Origin: Bacillota bacterium
GTDB lineage: Bacteria; Bacillota; Clostridia; Christensenellales; Aristaeellaceae
Length of the DNA: 64,000 bases
Direction: 5' to 3'
Assembly (NCBI GenBank): GCA_023436585.1
Contig: JAEZIN010000003.1
Location: forward strand, 77,290 to 141,289
Shown: piece after piece, positions 7,336 to 16,200 of the stretch
Position numbering within the stretch: the first letter of the stretch is position 1
How the letters are laid out: every line of letters begins with the position of its first letter
Made by a program: the position numbers and the translations under genes
Notes under the pieces: model-generated
Seen by the model: only the letters and a program-made list of their open reading frames with translations
Databases searched by the model: none
What the model was told of the DNA's origin: nothing

Positions 7336-9663
7336 TCAGGACGCCTCTCTGGCGGCGGCTTCCCGGCAATCCTCCGGCAGCGGCAGCGTGACTTCGGTTT
7401 CACCCACGGTGATCTCCCGGCCGTAAACGTTAAGCGTTGCCGGAGCCCCCTGGATCAGGGAAAGGGTAACCGTTTCCCTGGAAACATCGGCCCTAAGCGT
7501 GCTGCCATTTACCGTCAGGCAGAAGTGGTATCCGCCCCAAACGGCCGGAATGGAGGGATGGAGGGATGGCACAGGCCCGTCGGTGCGCAATCCGCCAAAG
7601 CCGAAGACGATGGTCACCCAGGCGGCCGCAATACTGGTCAGGTGCAGCCCCTCGGCTGTATTGCAGTTGTAGTTATCCAGATCCAGGCGCGCCGCAAAGC
7701 CGAAGAAGCGGAAGGCCTCCTCATGGCGCTTGAGTTCGCTGGCAAAAATGGAGTGGATCGAGGGGGAAAGCGAGCTTTCGTGGATGCACCTGGACTCGTA
7801 ATAGTCGTAGTTGGCGGCCTTCTCGGCGATGGAATAATCGCCGGGATACAGGAACATGGCCATCAGCACATCCGGCTGCTTGATCATGTCCGTGCGGTAG
7901 ATGCGGTCATAGCTCCAGTGGTGGTACAGCGGAAAATCCGTGGCGGGAATGCTGTGTATGTCCAGGTGCGGCAGGGAGAAATAGCCTTCGTGCTGTTCAA
8001 AGACAAGGTTCTCATCCTGCTTTAAAAGCATGGCTGCGGCACAGGAAGCCCAGCCGGCCCGCTCCTCATGGCTCACATCCAATTTTTCCATGAGCGATGC
8101 GAACGCATCCGGCGCTTCTTTTTCCATGCGGGTCAAAACATGCAGGGTGAACTCCAGCGTTTTCTTGCCCATGAGGTTGGTATAGTAATTGTGATTTACC
8201 ATCAGGTGAAACTCGTCAGGCCCCATCACACCATAATAGCCATAGGCCGTTTTGTCCTGGTTCCAGTCCCCGCGGGAGGCGCAGTAGCGGCTGATTTCCA
8301 CCAGCATTTCAATGCCTTCCCGGAACAGGAAGCCGTCGTCCCCGGATTGGTGGTGGTAATTCCACACCGCATGGGCCACGGCGGTGCTGGGCTGCATCTG
8401 CAAACTGGCATGCTGCCAGAGGGTGCAGGCCTCCTTGCCGTTTAATGTGGCAATGGGGTAGCAGGCGCCTTTGCAATCCAGTTGTGCAGCCCGGTCCCTG
8501 GCCTGGGGCAGCGTATGGTATCTGTATAGAAGCAGGTTCCTGGCCGCTTTCATATCGTTGAGCAGATAATAGGGCAGGCAGTAGGTTTCCGTATCCCAGA
8601 AGGCGTGGCCGTTGTAAGCTTCGCCCGTCAGGCCCTTGGCGCCGATATTGTTGCGCCCGTCAAAGCCCCGGTACGTTTGGTGGAGCTGGAAGATGCAATA
8701 GCGAATGCCCTGCTGGTTTAGCGGGTCACCGTCCAGCTGCACATCGGCGGTGCGCCAAACATTCGCATAATGGCTTGTATTTCCAGCTAAAAGCGAGTCA
8801 AAGTCCGGCGATGTCCGCGCGTTGTCCGCCGCTTTGCCAATCAGTGCCGGATCATTGCCGGTATCGTCCCCGCGACGGATGGAATCCACCCAGATCCTTT
8901 TTTCAAATACCGCCGGTTTCCCGGGCATAAGGGCATATTCCACTTCGTAGCCAGAGAACAAGGGCTTGTTGACAGGGGTGGAGGATGCCCCTTCCGGCAG
9001 CGACAGCGCGATGCCGTACAGCGCCTTTTGCCCCGTGGTTTTCGTTTCGTACAGGTGGGCGGCGCAAAGGCCTGTCAGCAGCCCGCCCCTGTCCTGCCAG
9101 TCGCAGCGGCCCGTGGTTTGATGGATGACATTGCCGTTGACGCCCAGGACAAGGCTTGCCGCAGCAGGCGCGCCCAGCGCCGTCAGCGTCACGCGCTGGC
9201 CGGCCCTGCGGGGGTCTTCCATGTTCAGCAGCCGTTCAAACAGTACGGAGACGCTTGTGCCCCCGGGCAGCTCCCACACAAAGCTTCGGGACAATAGACC
9301 GGTCCGAAGATCCAGCGACCTTTCAAAGCCGGAAACGGCGCAATCGGCAAGATCCATCTTCACACCGTTTACGGTGATGGGGCAATACAAAAAGTCCGGC
9401 GCGCAAACCATGTAGTGGGTCTGCTTGACGATGCCCTTGTAGCCGCCCGGTGTATCCTCCCCGTCCAACTCATAGATGCCGCCCAAATAGCTGCCCAATA
9501 AGCCGTTGGCGCGGCCGCCTTCTTCAAAGTAACCCCGTACGCCCATATGCTCGTTGGCCAGGGAAAAGATTGATTCGCTGACGCGGCTGTGGGCGGGGTC
9601 AAACCCTTTTTCCACAACCTTCCAGGGAAGACATTCGAAATAAACGTCCGCTTTCTTTGCCAT
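7336..9663 (-). CDS. Glycoside hydrolase family 65 disaccharide phosphorylase
   Basis: 775 residues from the ATG at 9663; the ATG at 9672 sits too close to the AAAGGA site to be preferred. The sequence follows GH65 throughout: an N-terminal beta-sandwich (NEHMGVRGYFEEG, LLGSYLGGIYE), then an alpha/alpha barrel with GLTGEAYNGHAFWDTE, the phosphate-binding region, and GVMGPDEFH, which holds the expected general-acid Glu. GH65 enzymes phosphorolyse alpha-glucobioses (maltose, trehalose, kojibiose, nigerose) to beta-glucose 1-phosphate plus the acceptor. No signal peptide, so it acts in the cytoplasm on imported sugar. No beta-phosphoglucomutase gene is adjacent, so specificity stays open. Confidence 0.88.
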   Translation of the reverse strand: MAKKADVYFECLPWKVVEKGFDPAHSRVSESIFSLANEHMGVRGYFEEGGRANGLLGSYLGGIYELDGEDTPGGYKGIVKQTHYMVCAPDFLYCPITVNGVKMDLADCAVSGFERSLDLRTGLLSRSFVWELPGGTSVSVLFERLLNMEDPRRAGQRVTLTALGAPAAASLVLGVNGNVIHQTTGRCDWQDRGGLLTGLCAAHLYETKTTGQKALYGIALSLPEGASSTPVNKPLFSGYEVEYALMPGKPAVFEKRIWVDSIRRGDDTGNDPALIGKAADNARTSPDFDSLLAGNTSHYANVWRTADVQLDGDPLNQQGIRYCIFQLHQTYRGFDGRNNIGAKGLTGEAYNGHAFWDTETYCLPYYLLNDMKAARNLLLYRYHTLPQARDRAAQLDCKGACYPIATLNGKEACTLWQHASLQMQPSTAVAHAVWNYHHQSGDDGFLFREGIEMLVEISRYCASRGDWNQDKTAYGYYGVMGPDEFHLMVNHNYYTNLMGKKTLEFTLHVLTRMEKEAPDAFASLMEKLDVSHEERAGWASCAAAMLLKQDENLVFEQHEGYFSLPHLDIHSIPATDFPLYHHWSYDRIYRTDMIKQPDVLMAMFLYPGDYSIAEKAANYDYYESRCIHESSLSPSIHSIFASELKRHEEAFRFFGFAARLDLDNYNCNTAEGLHLTSIAAAWVTIVFGFGGLRTDGPVPSLHPSIPAVWGGYHFCLTVNGSTLRADVSRETVTLSLIQGAPATLNVYGREITVGETEVTLPLPEDCREAAAREAS

Positions 9664-9762
9664 GTTATCCATCCTTTAACTGACCAATGAAAAACATTCA
9701 TGCAACCAAAGCCGCGGGTTGAGGCGGCGGTGCGCTGGAGTTTTGAATTGGTGCGAATAAGT

Positions 9763-10665
9763 TTAACCCTTGATCCCTATGGAAATCACATTTTGGGTAA
9801 GCTTGCGCTGGAAGGCAATGAACAGAAGGATGGGCGGGATGATGGCAAATACGATGGCCCGGATCACATCCATATCATTGACGCGGTCGGAGGTGCGGTA
9901 CGTAAACAGCCGCACCATCACCGTTTCCAGGGGGGTGTTGCCAAGCACCAGATAAGGCAGCAGGAAATCAGACCAAGCGGCGTTCACCGCATAAATGAGG
10001 ATGACGATGTTGATGGGCATGCTCAGCGGCACCACAATGCGGTAAAAGAGGCTCAAGTCATTGCAGCCGTCCAGGCGCGCCGCTTCCATCAGGGACGAGG
10101 GCATGGAATCATAGAAATTCTTGAACAGAACAACGTAAAAGGCGTTCGCGCCGATGGCAAGCCACAGGGGCAGGAAGGAGCCGATCATGCCAAGGTTGGT
10201 AATGTTCATAAACAGTGGAACCAGGCTGGTGGTGGCGGGGAGCATCAGGCTGCCCATAATCAGCCCATATACCACCTTGTGGCCCCACGGCTTCAAGCGG
10301 GAAATCACATAGGCAATCAAACCATTGAAAACGACGGCGCTTATCGTGCTGCCCAGCACCACCCAGAGGCTGTTTAAGTAAAAACGGTAGAACTTCATTT
10401 CCCGCCAGGTTTGCGCATACCCTTCCAGGCTGAAGGATACCGGCAGGAACTGGGGACGATATTTGTTGTCCAATCCCTTGACACCGCGGACAAACTCTTT
10501 GTTTTCCTTAAAGCCCGCCAGAATGACCCAAATGAGGGGCAATGCGCAAACGACCAGGGCGATAATACACACCAGGGCCATGAGGATGTAGCCGACCTGC
10601 ACGGGACGTTTCCTCAGATCATAACCGCGGACGGAGCCATCCGACTTTGACGTGAATCTTTTCAT
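9763..10665 (-). CDS. Carbohydrate ABC transporter permease (MalG/AraQ type)
   Basis: 300 residues from the ATG at 10665 (GGGAGGGG upstream). Six predicted membrane segments, starting with GYILMALVCIIALVVCALPLIWVI. The conserved cytoplasmic EAA loop reads SSLMEAARLDGCNDLSLFYRIVVPLS. This is the partner of the permease encoded just upstream (14 bp gap) and of the binding protein at 11747. No ATPase is encoded in the cluster, so a shared MsmK/MsmX-type ATPase elsewhere is expected. Confidence 0.92.
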   Translation of the reverse strand: MKRFTSKSDGSVRGYDLRKRPVQVGYILMALVCIIALVVCALPLIWVILAGFKENKEFVRGVKGLDNKYRPQFLPVSFSLEGYAQTWREMKFYRFYLNSLWVVLGSTISAVVFNGLIAYVISRLKPWGHKVVYGLIMGSLMLPATTSLVPLFMNITNLGMIGSFLPLWLAIGANAFYVVLFKNFYDSMPSSLMEAARLDGCNDLSLFYRIVVPLSMPINIVILIYAVNAAWSDFLLPYLVLGNTPLETVMVRLFTYRTSDRVNDMDVIRAIVFAIIPPILLFIAFQRKLTQNVISIGIKG

Positions 10666-10679
10666 GCATTCCCCTCCCT

Positions 10680-11588
10680 TCACATATCCTTGGGCTTGTT
10701 GATCTTGTTGTAGACAAGCGTAAGGGTGATGAGCGCTATGGAAATGAGCACCGACACGGATGTGGCCTTGGCATAGTCGTACCGCTCAAAGGCGTAGCGG
10801 AACACCAATTGCATCAGCGATACAGAGGCATTGTTGGGTCCCCCATTGGTCATGACCAGGGGCTCATACAGCACCTGGAATACGGCAATCACCTGGAGGA
10901 TCAGCAATGTTCTGCCCAGGTTATAGATTTGAGGGACGGTGATATGGCGGATACGCTGGCGTACATTGGCTCCGTCAATTATTGCCGCCTCGTACAGTTC
11001 CGGGTTGATGCCCTGAAGGCCCGCCAGATAGATCAGCGCGGTGGCTCCCGCTCCTCTCCAGGTCATGGCTACGACGATCACCGGTATGGCCAGGGAAGCG
11101 TTGCTCAGCCATTCGCCGCTTTGAAGCCCGATGGAATTGAGCAGCATGTTCAACCCGCCGTTATCCCCGCTTTTAAACAAGTACCGCCACAAGAACACCG
11201 TCGCCAGGCCTGGTACGATGTTGGGCAGATAGATTGCCACACGGAAGAGGCTTTTCCCGTAGACCATTTCCTGAATAAATACAGCGAGGATGATCGGAAC
11301 AAGAAAGCCGATGATCAACGACCAGAAGGTATAGGAAAACGTATTGATCACCGCGGGCCAGAAATCGGGGTGCGCAATGACCGCGGCAAAGTTTTGGAGG
11401 CCCACGAAACCAACCGTCTTAAAGCCCTTTGTTTCATAAAGGCACAAGCGGAGGCTTTGCACAAGGGGCATCCATACAAAGAAGACAAAGAGGGCCAGGC
11501 TGGGCAGCATAATACCCCAGGCAATGAGATTTCTTGTGATTTTTGTCCGCATTCTGTTGATTGGCCGGTGCGGTGCTGTTGTGATCAT
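10680..11588 (-). CDS. Carbohydrate ABC transporter permease (MalF/LplB/UgpA type)
   Basis: 302 residues from the ATG at 11588, eight bases after AGGAGG; the ATG at 11594 is too close to that site. It has six membrane segments, starting with LIAWGIMLPSLALFVFFVW, and an EAA loop, PELYEAAIIDGANVRQRIRHITVPQI. It pairs with the downstream MalG-like permease. The order binding protein, MalF-like, MalG-like is typical of CUT1 sugar importers. Confidence 0.92.
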   Translation of the reverse strand: MITTAPHRPINRMRTKITRNLIAWGIMLPSLALFVFFVWMPLVQSLRLCLYETKGFKTVGFVGLQNFAAVIAHPDFWPAVINTFSYTFWSLIIGFLVPIILAVFIQEMVYGKSLFRVAIYLPNIVPGLATVFLWRYLFKSGDNGGLNMLLNSIGLQSGEWLSNASLAIPVIVVAMTWRGAGATALIYLAGLQGINPELYEAAIIDGANVRQRIRHITVPQIYNLGRTLLILQVIAVFQVLYEPLVMTNGGPNNASVSLMQLVFRYAFERYDYAKATSVSVLISIALITLTLVYNKINKPKDM

Positions 11589-11643
11589 GCACATCGCCTC
11601 CTAGATTCAATGAGGATGCAATAAAGGAAAGGGCGCTTGGGAA

Positions 11644-11715
11644 AAAGCGCTGTCACACGCTCTTTCCCAAGGGTCCCTATGCAAATGCGGGAGAGCCGGC
11701 ATGACCGGCTCTCCC
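11644..11715 (-). terminator. Two hairpins between binding-protein and permease genes
   Basis: A perfect 11-bp hairpin, GGGAGAGCCGG (11689-11699) with CCGGCTCTCCC (11705-11715) and a 5-nt loop, is followed in transcription order by a second imperfect stem ending in a TTTTT-containing arm (about 11637-11673). In binding-protein operons such hairpins usually lower downstream expression or protect the 5' mRNA. They are probably partial terminators or processing signals. Confidence 0.6.
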
Positions 11716-11746
11716 GGCAACAGGGAAGCTTACAAGGATTGTAGGA

Positions 11747-13129
11747 TTACTTGTTTACGCCGGCATCCAGCAGCGCCTGCAGGTTTGCATCGGCGGTATC
11801 CAGCAGAGCCTGCACATCGGCGTTCTGGTCGGTGACAACAGCCTGCAGAACCTTGGTCAGTTCGGCATACATGTCCTGCGTCTGCGCGGGTTCTTCCGTG
11901 CGCAGGGCGCCTTCGGTGTTGATCAGGTTGAAGTACTGTTCGAACATCCGGGGATCCACATTGGCGTTCTGCGCAACAGCGTCACGCTGTGCGGCGTTGT
12001 ATTCGTCATCCGTCCAGGCGGGCACGGGAACATCCAGAACGGGAACGCCACGGTCCTTGCGGCTCTTGGCATCCAGCAGCATGCCGTTCTTTGCGCTTTC
12101 GGTGAGAATGGGGGCGCGGCCCATGCATTCCAGGTACCGAAGGCCGGCCATGATCTGCTCATGGGTGGAGCTTTTGGCGAACATGTAGGGCGTGCCGCCG
12201 GAGAGGGTGAAGGCGCCGGCAGGGCCAGCGGGGATGCCAACCATCATGAGCTTATCGGTGGCCAGGCCGTTGCCTTCGGTGGGCTGATTCACAGCGTCGC
12301 TGGCAGCAATGTACATGGCCGCAGCGCCGGTGCCCAGCTGGGCAAAGCCGGTGCCCCAGTTTTCGGTGGTGGGATCGCTGGTCAGCAGGTCATACTTCCA
12401 TTTGAGGTCTTTCACAAACTGCATGGCAGCCACGGCTTCGGGGCTGTTCAGGTTGGCTTCCCATTTGCCTTCGGCATTCTGGCTCTCCAGGGTGGCGCCG
12501 AAGGTCCAGGCGATGTTGCTAAAATGCCAGCCGCCGGCATTATCGGCAGCCAGGAGGCACAGGGCGGCAGAACCGGTTTTTTCCTTGATGGTCTGACCAG
12601 CGGTGATGAACTCTTCCCAGGTCTTGGGGTAGAGGGGCAGGCCGTCAGCATCCACAAGGCCGGCATCTTCAAACACTTCCGCGTTGATCATCAGGCCCAG
12701 GGCATAGCCGTCACGGGGCAGGGCGTACACGCGGCCCTCGCTGTCGGACAGCAGCTTGCGGACGATGGGGTTCATCTTGTCCAGCCAGCCCAGCTCCTGG
12801 AGTTCATCGGTGATATCGGCCACAAAGCCGGCCTTGATGAGCTTCTGGGGCTCGGTGTACCAGGATTCAAACAGGGTCGGCGCGGTGCCGGCTTCCGCCA
12901 TGGAGATGAAGGTGTCCACAGCGTACTTGTAATGGGCCTTCACGACTTCCACATCGGGCATAATGGCCTGGAAGGCGGGCAGGAAGTTGGTTTCATGGGC
13001 CTCGATGGCGCCGGTGTCTACGTCTTCGGGCCAGATGCCCAGCGTCAGCGTGACTTTGCCTTCCGCCATGGCGGAGAAGGCGCCCAAAGCCAGCAGGAGG
13101 CTCAGGAGCAGGGCTACGAACTTTTTCAT
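11747..13129 (-). CDS. Sugar ABC transporter substrate-binding protein
   Basis: 460 residues from the ATG at 13129 (AAGGAGG upstream). An n-h-c signal peptide ends at AMAEG. No lipobox Cys is present, which is unusual for a monoderm binding protein. The mature part has the CUT1 binding-protein pattern: early LTLGIWPEDVD, KAHYKYAVDTFISMAEAGTAPTLFE and GGTPYMFAKSS near the hinge. It is the first gene of the operon with the two permeases, the GH65 phosphorylase and the beta-helix protein. A consensus promoter bracketed by two LacI-type operators controls it. Confidence 0.9.
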   Translation of the reverse strand: MKKFVALLLSLLLALGAFSAMAEGKVTLTLGIWPEDVDTGAIEAHETNFLPAFQAIMPDVEVVKAHYKYAVDTFISMAEAGTAPTLFESWYTEPQKLIKAGFVADITDELQELGWLDKMNPIVRKLLSDSEGRVYALPRDGYALGLMINAEVFEDAGLVDADGLPLYPKTWEEFITAGQTIKEKTGSAALCLLAADNAGGWHFSNIAWTFGATLESQNAEGKWEANLNSPEAVAAMQFVKDLKWKYDLLTSDPTTENWGTGFAQLGTGAAAMYIAASDAVNQPTEGNGLATDKLMMVGIPAGPAGAFTLSGGTPYMFAKSSTHEQIMAGLRYLECMGRAPILTESAKNGMLLDAKSRKDRGVPVLDVPVPAWTDDEYNAAQRDAVAQNANVDPRMFEQYFNLINTEGALRTEEPAQTQDMYAELTKVLQAVVTDQNADVQALLDTADANLQALLDAGVNK

Positions 13130-13227
13130 GGGGGTTCCTCCTTCTAAAATAGGTGATGGTATACAAGGGAGGGGCGCAAGGACCCTCCGGAGGCCCGGAA
13201 GCAAAACCAGGTTGTGGAATTTGGCAA

Positions 13228-13296
13228 GGTTTTACGTTCAACTAGTCAAAGTATAACACCGGAATTCCCCTGTGTCAATACCGTTTCACGTAAAAC
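13228..13296 (-). promoter_or_regulatory. Sugar-operon promoter bracketed by two LacI-type operators
   Basis: The minus-strand promoter has -35 TTGACA (13273-13278), 17 bp spacer and -10 TATACT (13250-13255). Operator 1 is GTTTCACGTAAAAC (13283-13296), just upstream of the -35. Operator 2 is GTTTTACGTTCAAC (13229-13242), near the start point. Both share an ACGT centre flanked by A/T tracts. The centres are 54 bp apart, close to five helical turns, so looping is possible. The divergent LacI protein is the natural ligand. Confidence 0.8.
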
Positions 13297-13333
13297 CTAC
13301 AAAAAGTTTCGGATGTTTCCGAGCGTATCTTCC

Positions 13334-13361
13334 TTGCAAACCAACCATTCTATGCTATAAT
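13334..13361 (+). promoter_or_regulatory. Promoter of the lacI-family gene
   Basis: -35 TTGCAA (13334-13339), 16 bp spacer, -10 TATAAT (13356-13361). Confidence 0.7.
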
Positions 13362-13401
13362 AACCATACACAGAACAAGCGGCCGAAGGGGGAAAAGGGA
13401 C

Positions 13402-14421
13402 TTGGTCACCATCAAGGATGTGGCACGGGCAGTCGGCGTCAGCACCACCACGGTATCCAACGTTATCCATGGAAACGTGGGCCGCGTATCGCCGGATATG
13501 GTGGCGAAGATTCAGGCATCCATCCAGCGCCTGGGGTATGTACCCAACATGTCGGCCAGGGCACTGGTGAACAATGCCTCCCGCATTATCGGCGTCATCA
13601 ATCACCTGGTCCCCCTAAAAAGCGGCGGCTTTTTTCAGGACCCCTTCCACGGCGCGCTGCTGGCGGGGATTGAGCAAACGCTGCGGGAGCGGGAGTACTA
13701 TTTGATGGTGCGTACCATCGACAACGTGCCGGAGCTTTTGTCACTGCTAAACAACTGGAATCTGGACGGGCTGATCCTGACGGGGATTTTCCCCACGGAT
13801 TTTTATGAAAGCCTGATGGCGCAAAAAACGCCCATCCTTCTCATCGACAGCTACATACAAAACGACCAGGTGCTGCAGGTGCGCCTTGAAGACCAGCAGG
13901 GTGGGTATCTTGGCACAAAGCACCTTTTGGAAAGCGGCCACCGGAATATCCTCTTCTGCGGTCCGCCCATCCTGGAGGAAGGCGTTCTGGCCCGGCGCTT
14001 TAACGGGTACTGCCAGGCGCTGGAGGAATACCATGTAAAGGTGGACATGAAAAACGTCTACCAGCAGGAAATTGGCATCGAGCAGGGTACGGCGCTGGGC
14101 CGGGATCTGGCCAGGCGGCAGGATTACACAGCCATTTTCGCCACGGCCGATATACTGGCGGCCGGGCTCATCTCCGGCCTTCAGGAAGCGGGCAGAAGGG
14201 TCCCGGAGGATATTTCCATCGTGGGCTTCGATGATTTGAACATCGCCCGCTTAACCAGCCCGCAGCTTACCACCGTCCACCAGGATGTAGTGGAAAAGGG
14301 CGTCATCGCGGCCAGAATGCTTGTGGATGCGCTGCAGGGCCGGGACCGTGAAACGCCACACAGCGTGGTGCTGCCGGTCCGCCTGGTATCCCGCCAGTCG
14401 GTACGCCGCATAGAAAGTTAA
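13402..14421 (+). CDS. LacI family transcriptional regulator
   Basis: 339 residues, starting at TTG after GGGGGAAAAGGGA. The N-terminal helix-turn-helix IKDVARAVGVSTTTVSNVIHG is characteristic, with the hinge near YVPNMSARALV. The remainder is a periplasmic-binding-protein fold with the family signature VGFDDLNIARLTSPQLTTV. It is divergent from the sugar-uptake operon and probably represses it until the imported sugar, or a derivative, is bound. Two similar palindromes around the operon promoter are the likely operators. The next gene follows 16 bp later. Confidence 0.93.
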   Translation: MVTIKDVARAVGVSTTTVSNVIHGNVGRVSPDMVAKIQASIQRLGYVPNMSARALVNNASRIIGVINHLVPLKSGGFFQDPFHGALLAGIEQTLREREYYLMVRTIDNVPELLSLLNNWNLDGLILTGIFPTDFYESLMAQKTPILLIDSYIQNDQVLQVRLEDQQGGYLGTKHLLESGHRNILFCGPPILEEGVLARRFNGYCQALEEYHVKVDMKNVYQQEIGIEQGTALGRDLARRQDYTAIFATADILAAGLISGLQEAGRRVPEDISIVGFDDLNIARLTSPQLTTVHQDVVEKGVIAARMLVDALQGRDRETPHSVVLPVRLVSRQSVRRIES

Positions 14422-14437
14422 TGTATTGGGAGGACGC

Positions 14438-15205
14438 ATGCTCAAGACCTTTTTGGACATCATCCAGGCAGCCGGGGAAAAAATGCTGGGATTCGACCGG
14501 CCCGAGATTTATCAAAAGGACGGCCACGCCAATTTCGTAACTGAAGCCGATATCGCGGTGCAGGCATATCTAATGGAAGAATTGAAAAAGGCCGCGCCGG
14601 ATGCGGCTTTTTTCGCGGAAGAGAAGGAAAACGAAGCGCTGACGGACGCGCCGACGTTTGTGATCGATCCCATCGACGGCACCACCAACTTCATGCGGGG
14701 CCGCAAATGCTCGTCCATTTCCGTGGCGCTTTTGAAAAACAAAACGCCTGTGCTGGCCGCCGTATTGAACCCCTACTTTAAAGAGCTTTTCCACGCGGAG
14801 AAGGGGAAAGGCGCGTTTTTGAACGGGGCACCCATCCATGTTTCCAGCCAGGGCTTTGCTAACGCGCTGGTGAGCATGGGCACATCGCCCTATGACGCCA
14901 TTTTGGCCAGCAAGACCATGCGAGCGGCGGAGAAGTTCCTGCTTGCGGCCGGCGACCTTCGGCGCACCGGTTCCGCGGCCATCGACCTGTGCGATGTGGC
15001 CTGCGGCCGCAGTGACATCTACTGGGAGCTGATCCTGTCCCCCTGGGATTATGCGGCCGGGGCGCTGCTGGTGACGGAAGCAGGCGGGAGGATCGGTATT
15101 CCAGGCCGGGGAGATTTGATCTTTGGTCAAAAGACGCCGGTTCTGGCGGCCAACCCTGAGTGTTTTCATCAAGCGGAGGAAATTCTAACAGCGGCTATCG
15201 CATAA
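14438..15205 (+). CDS. Inositol monophosphatase family protein
   Basis: 255 residues from the ATG at 14438 (GGGAGGA site). The family's lithium-sensitive phosphatase motifs are present: NFVTEADIAV, the AEE metal ligand, DPIDGTTNF and the C-terminal WDYAAGALLVTEAGG. This Mg2+-dependent cytoplasmic fold acts on inositol phosphate, fructose 1,6-bisphosphate or PAP; the substrate is undetermined. It is probably cotranscribed with lacI, so a role in the sugar locus is possible. Confidence 0.9.
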   Translation: MLKTFLDIIQAAGEKMLGFDRPEIYQKDGHANFVTEADIAVQAYLMEELKKAAPDAAFFAEEKENEALTDAPTFVIDPIDGTTNFMRGRKCSSISVALLKNKTPVLAAVLNPYFKELFHAEKGKGAFLNGAPIHVSSQGFANALVSMGTSPYDAILASKTMRAAEKFLLAAGDLRRTGSAAIDLCDVACGRSDIYWELILSPWDYAAGALLVTEAGGRIGIPGRGDLIFGQKTPVLAANPECFHQAEEILTAAIA

Positions 15206-15212
15206 AAGCATC

Positions 15213-15246
15213 GCGTATGGCGGAACGAATCCCGCCATGCGCTTTT
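15213..15246. terminator. Intrinsic terminator between convergent genes
   Basis: GCGTATGGCGG (15213-15223) pairs with CCGCCATGCGC (15232-15242), followed by TTTTT on the plus strand. On the minus strand the stem is followed by a shorter T-rich stretch, so it may serve both genes. Confidence 0.8.
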
Positions 15247-16106
15247 TAATGCGCCTGCTTCTTTGCAAGCTCCAGCGTCTTTTGAAGCAACCGGATGTCA
15301 CCCGCTTTGCCATGGCCGGGGATCACGATCATAACATTGGCTTCGCTGTACTTTGCCATGAGCCTTTCCAAGGAAACAGGCCATTGCGCAAGGTTCGCAT
15401 CATCCGTATTGCCAAGGTTCGCCGAGCTCAATTCCTTGACCATGCAGCCGCCGAACAGTATCTTCTTTTGTGGATCATACACGGTGATATTGTCGGGGGA
15501 GTGGGTTTCTCCCGGATAATACAGAATGAGGCTTTCCGCACCAAAGGATAGCTTTTTCTCTTCGTCCGTGTGTAAATCCATCAGTTCCGTAGGCGGCACA
15601 TATGCTTGATCCCTATAAACATCGCAGAATCTTTTATCCTTCGGGGCCTTAAGGTTATTGAGGAACCAGCTTCTGGACTTTTCTCCCCTTTCCTGTATCA
15701 TTCCCGCTGTTTTGCTTGTCCCATAGATGGGTATCCCCTGCTCTTTGAGATACTGGTTTCCGCCCAGGTTGTCAAAGTGAAAGCCAGTGCTTAAGGCGGT
15801 GAATTGAGCCTCTTCGCCTACCTGCCCACGCACCCATTCCACCAGCGTTTTTGTCGCCTCATATGTGTAAGGCGTATCCACCAGCACGATTTGCGAGTTC
15901 TCCATCTCCATTACAAGAGAATTGGCGCCCCATGGGAAGGAATGAACGGCCATCAGCACGCCGTCCGCCGCTTTTTCCACCGTCAAGTCCACGCTCAAGG
16001 CTACAGGCTCCTTCAGGTCCAGCTTGTATCTGTGCTCCGCTAGCCCGCCCAGGGATACGCATAACAGGGCCAGCAGCAAAACGAAACACACCCTGCACAC
16101 TTTCAT
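15246..16106 (-). CDS. Subclass B1-like metallo-beta-lactamase-fold hydrolase, first zinc His replaced
   Basis: 286 residues from the ATG at 16106 (AAAGGAG site), with a signal peptide ending near GGLAEH. The whole length follows B1 metallo-beta-lactamases, not generic MBL enzymes: NSLVMEMENSQIVLVDTP, GETHSPDN (His202), FGGCMVK (Cys221 and Lys224), LGN (Asn233), PGHGKAGD (His265). The HxHxD motif is altered to TGFHFD: the first His is Gly108, while His110 and Asp112 remain. The site formed by Asp, Cys and His is intact and the three-His site is not. It could be a mono-zinc enzyme, as in subclass B2 where this position is Asn, or a paralogue with another substrate. It is exported. Beta-lactam hydrolysis is not established. 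Confidence 0.85.
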   Translation of the reverse strand: MKVCRVCFVLLLALLCVSLGGLAEHRYKLDLKEPVALSVDLTVEKAADGVLMAVHSFPWGANSLVMEMENSQIVLVDTPYTYEATKTLVEWVRGQVGEEAQFTALSTGFHFDNLGGNQYLKEQGIPIYGTSKTAGMIQERGEKSRSWFLNNLKAPKDKRFCDVYRDQAYVPPTELMDLHTDEEKKLSFGAESLILYYPGETHSPDNITVYDPQKKILFGGCMVKELSSANLGNTDDANLAQWPVSLERLMAKYSEANVMIVIPGHGKAGDIRLLQKTLELAKKQAH

Positions 16107-16200
16107 ATGCTTTTCTCCTTTGTGATTTTCCGGCACACCTTTTGACGCCCCATCCTTTATAACGACGGACGCGCACAATCCTATCCCGTGCATGCTGTCT

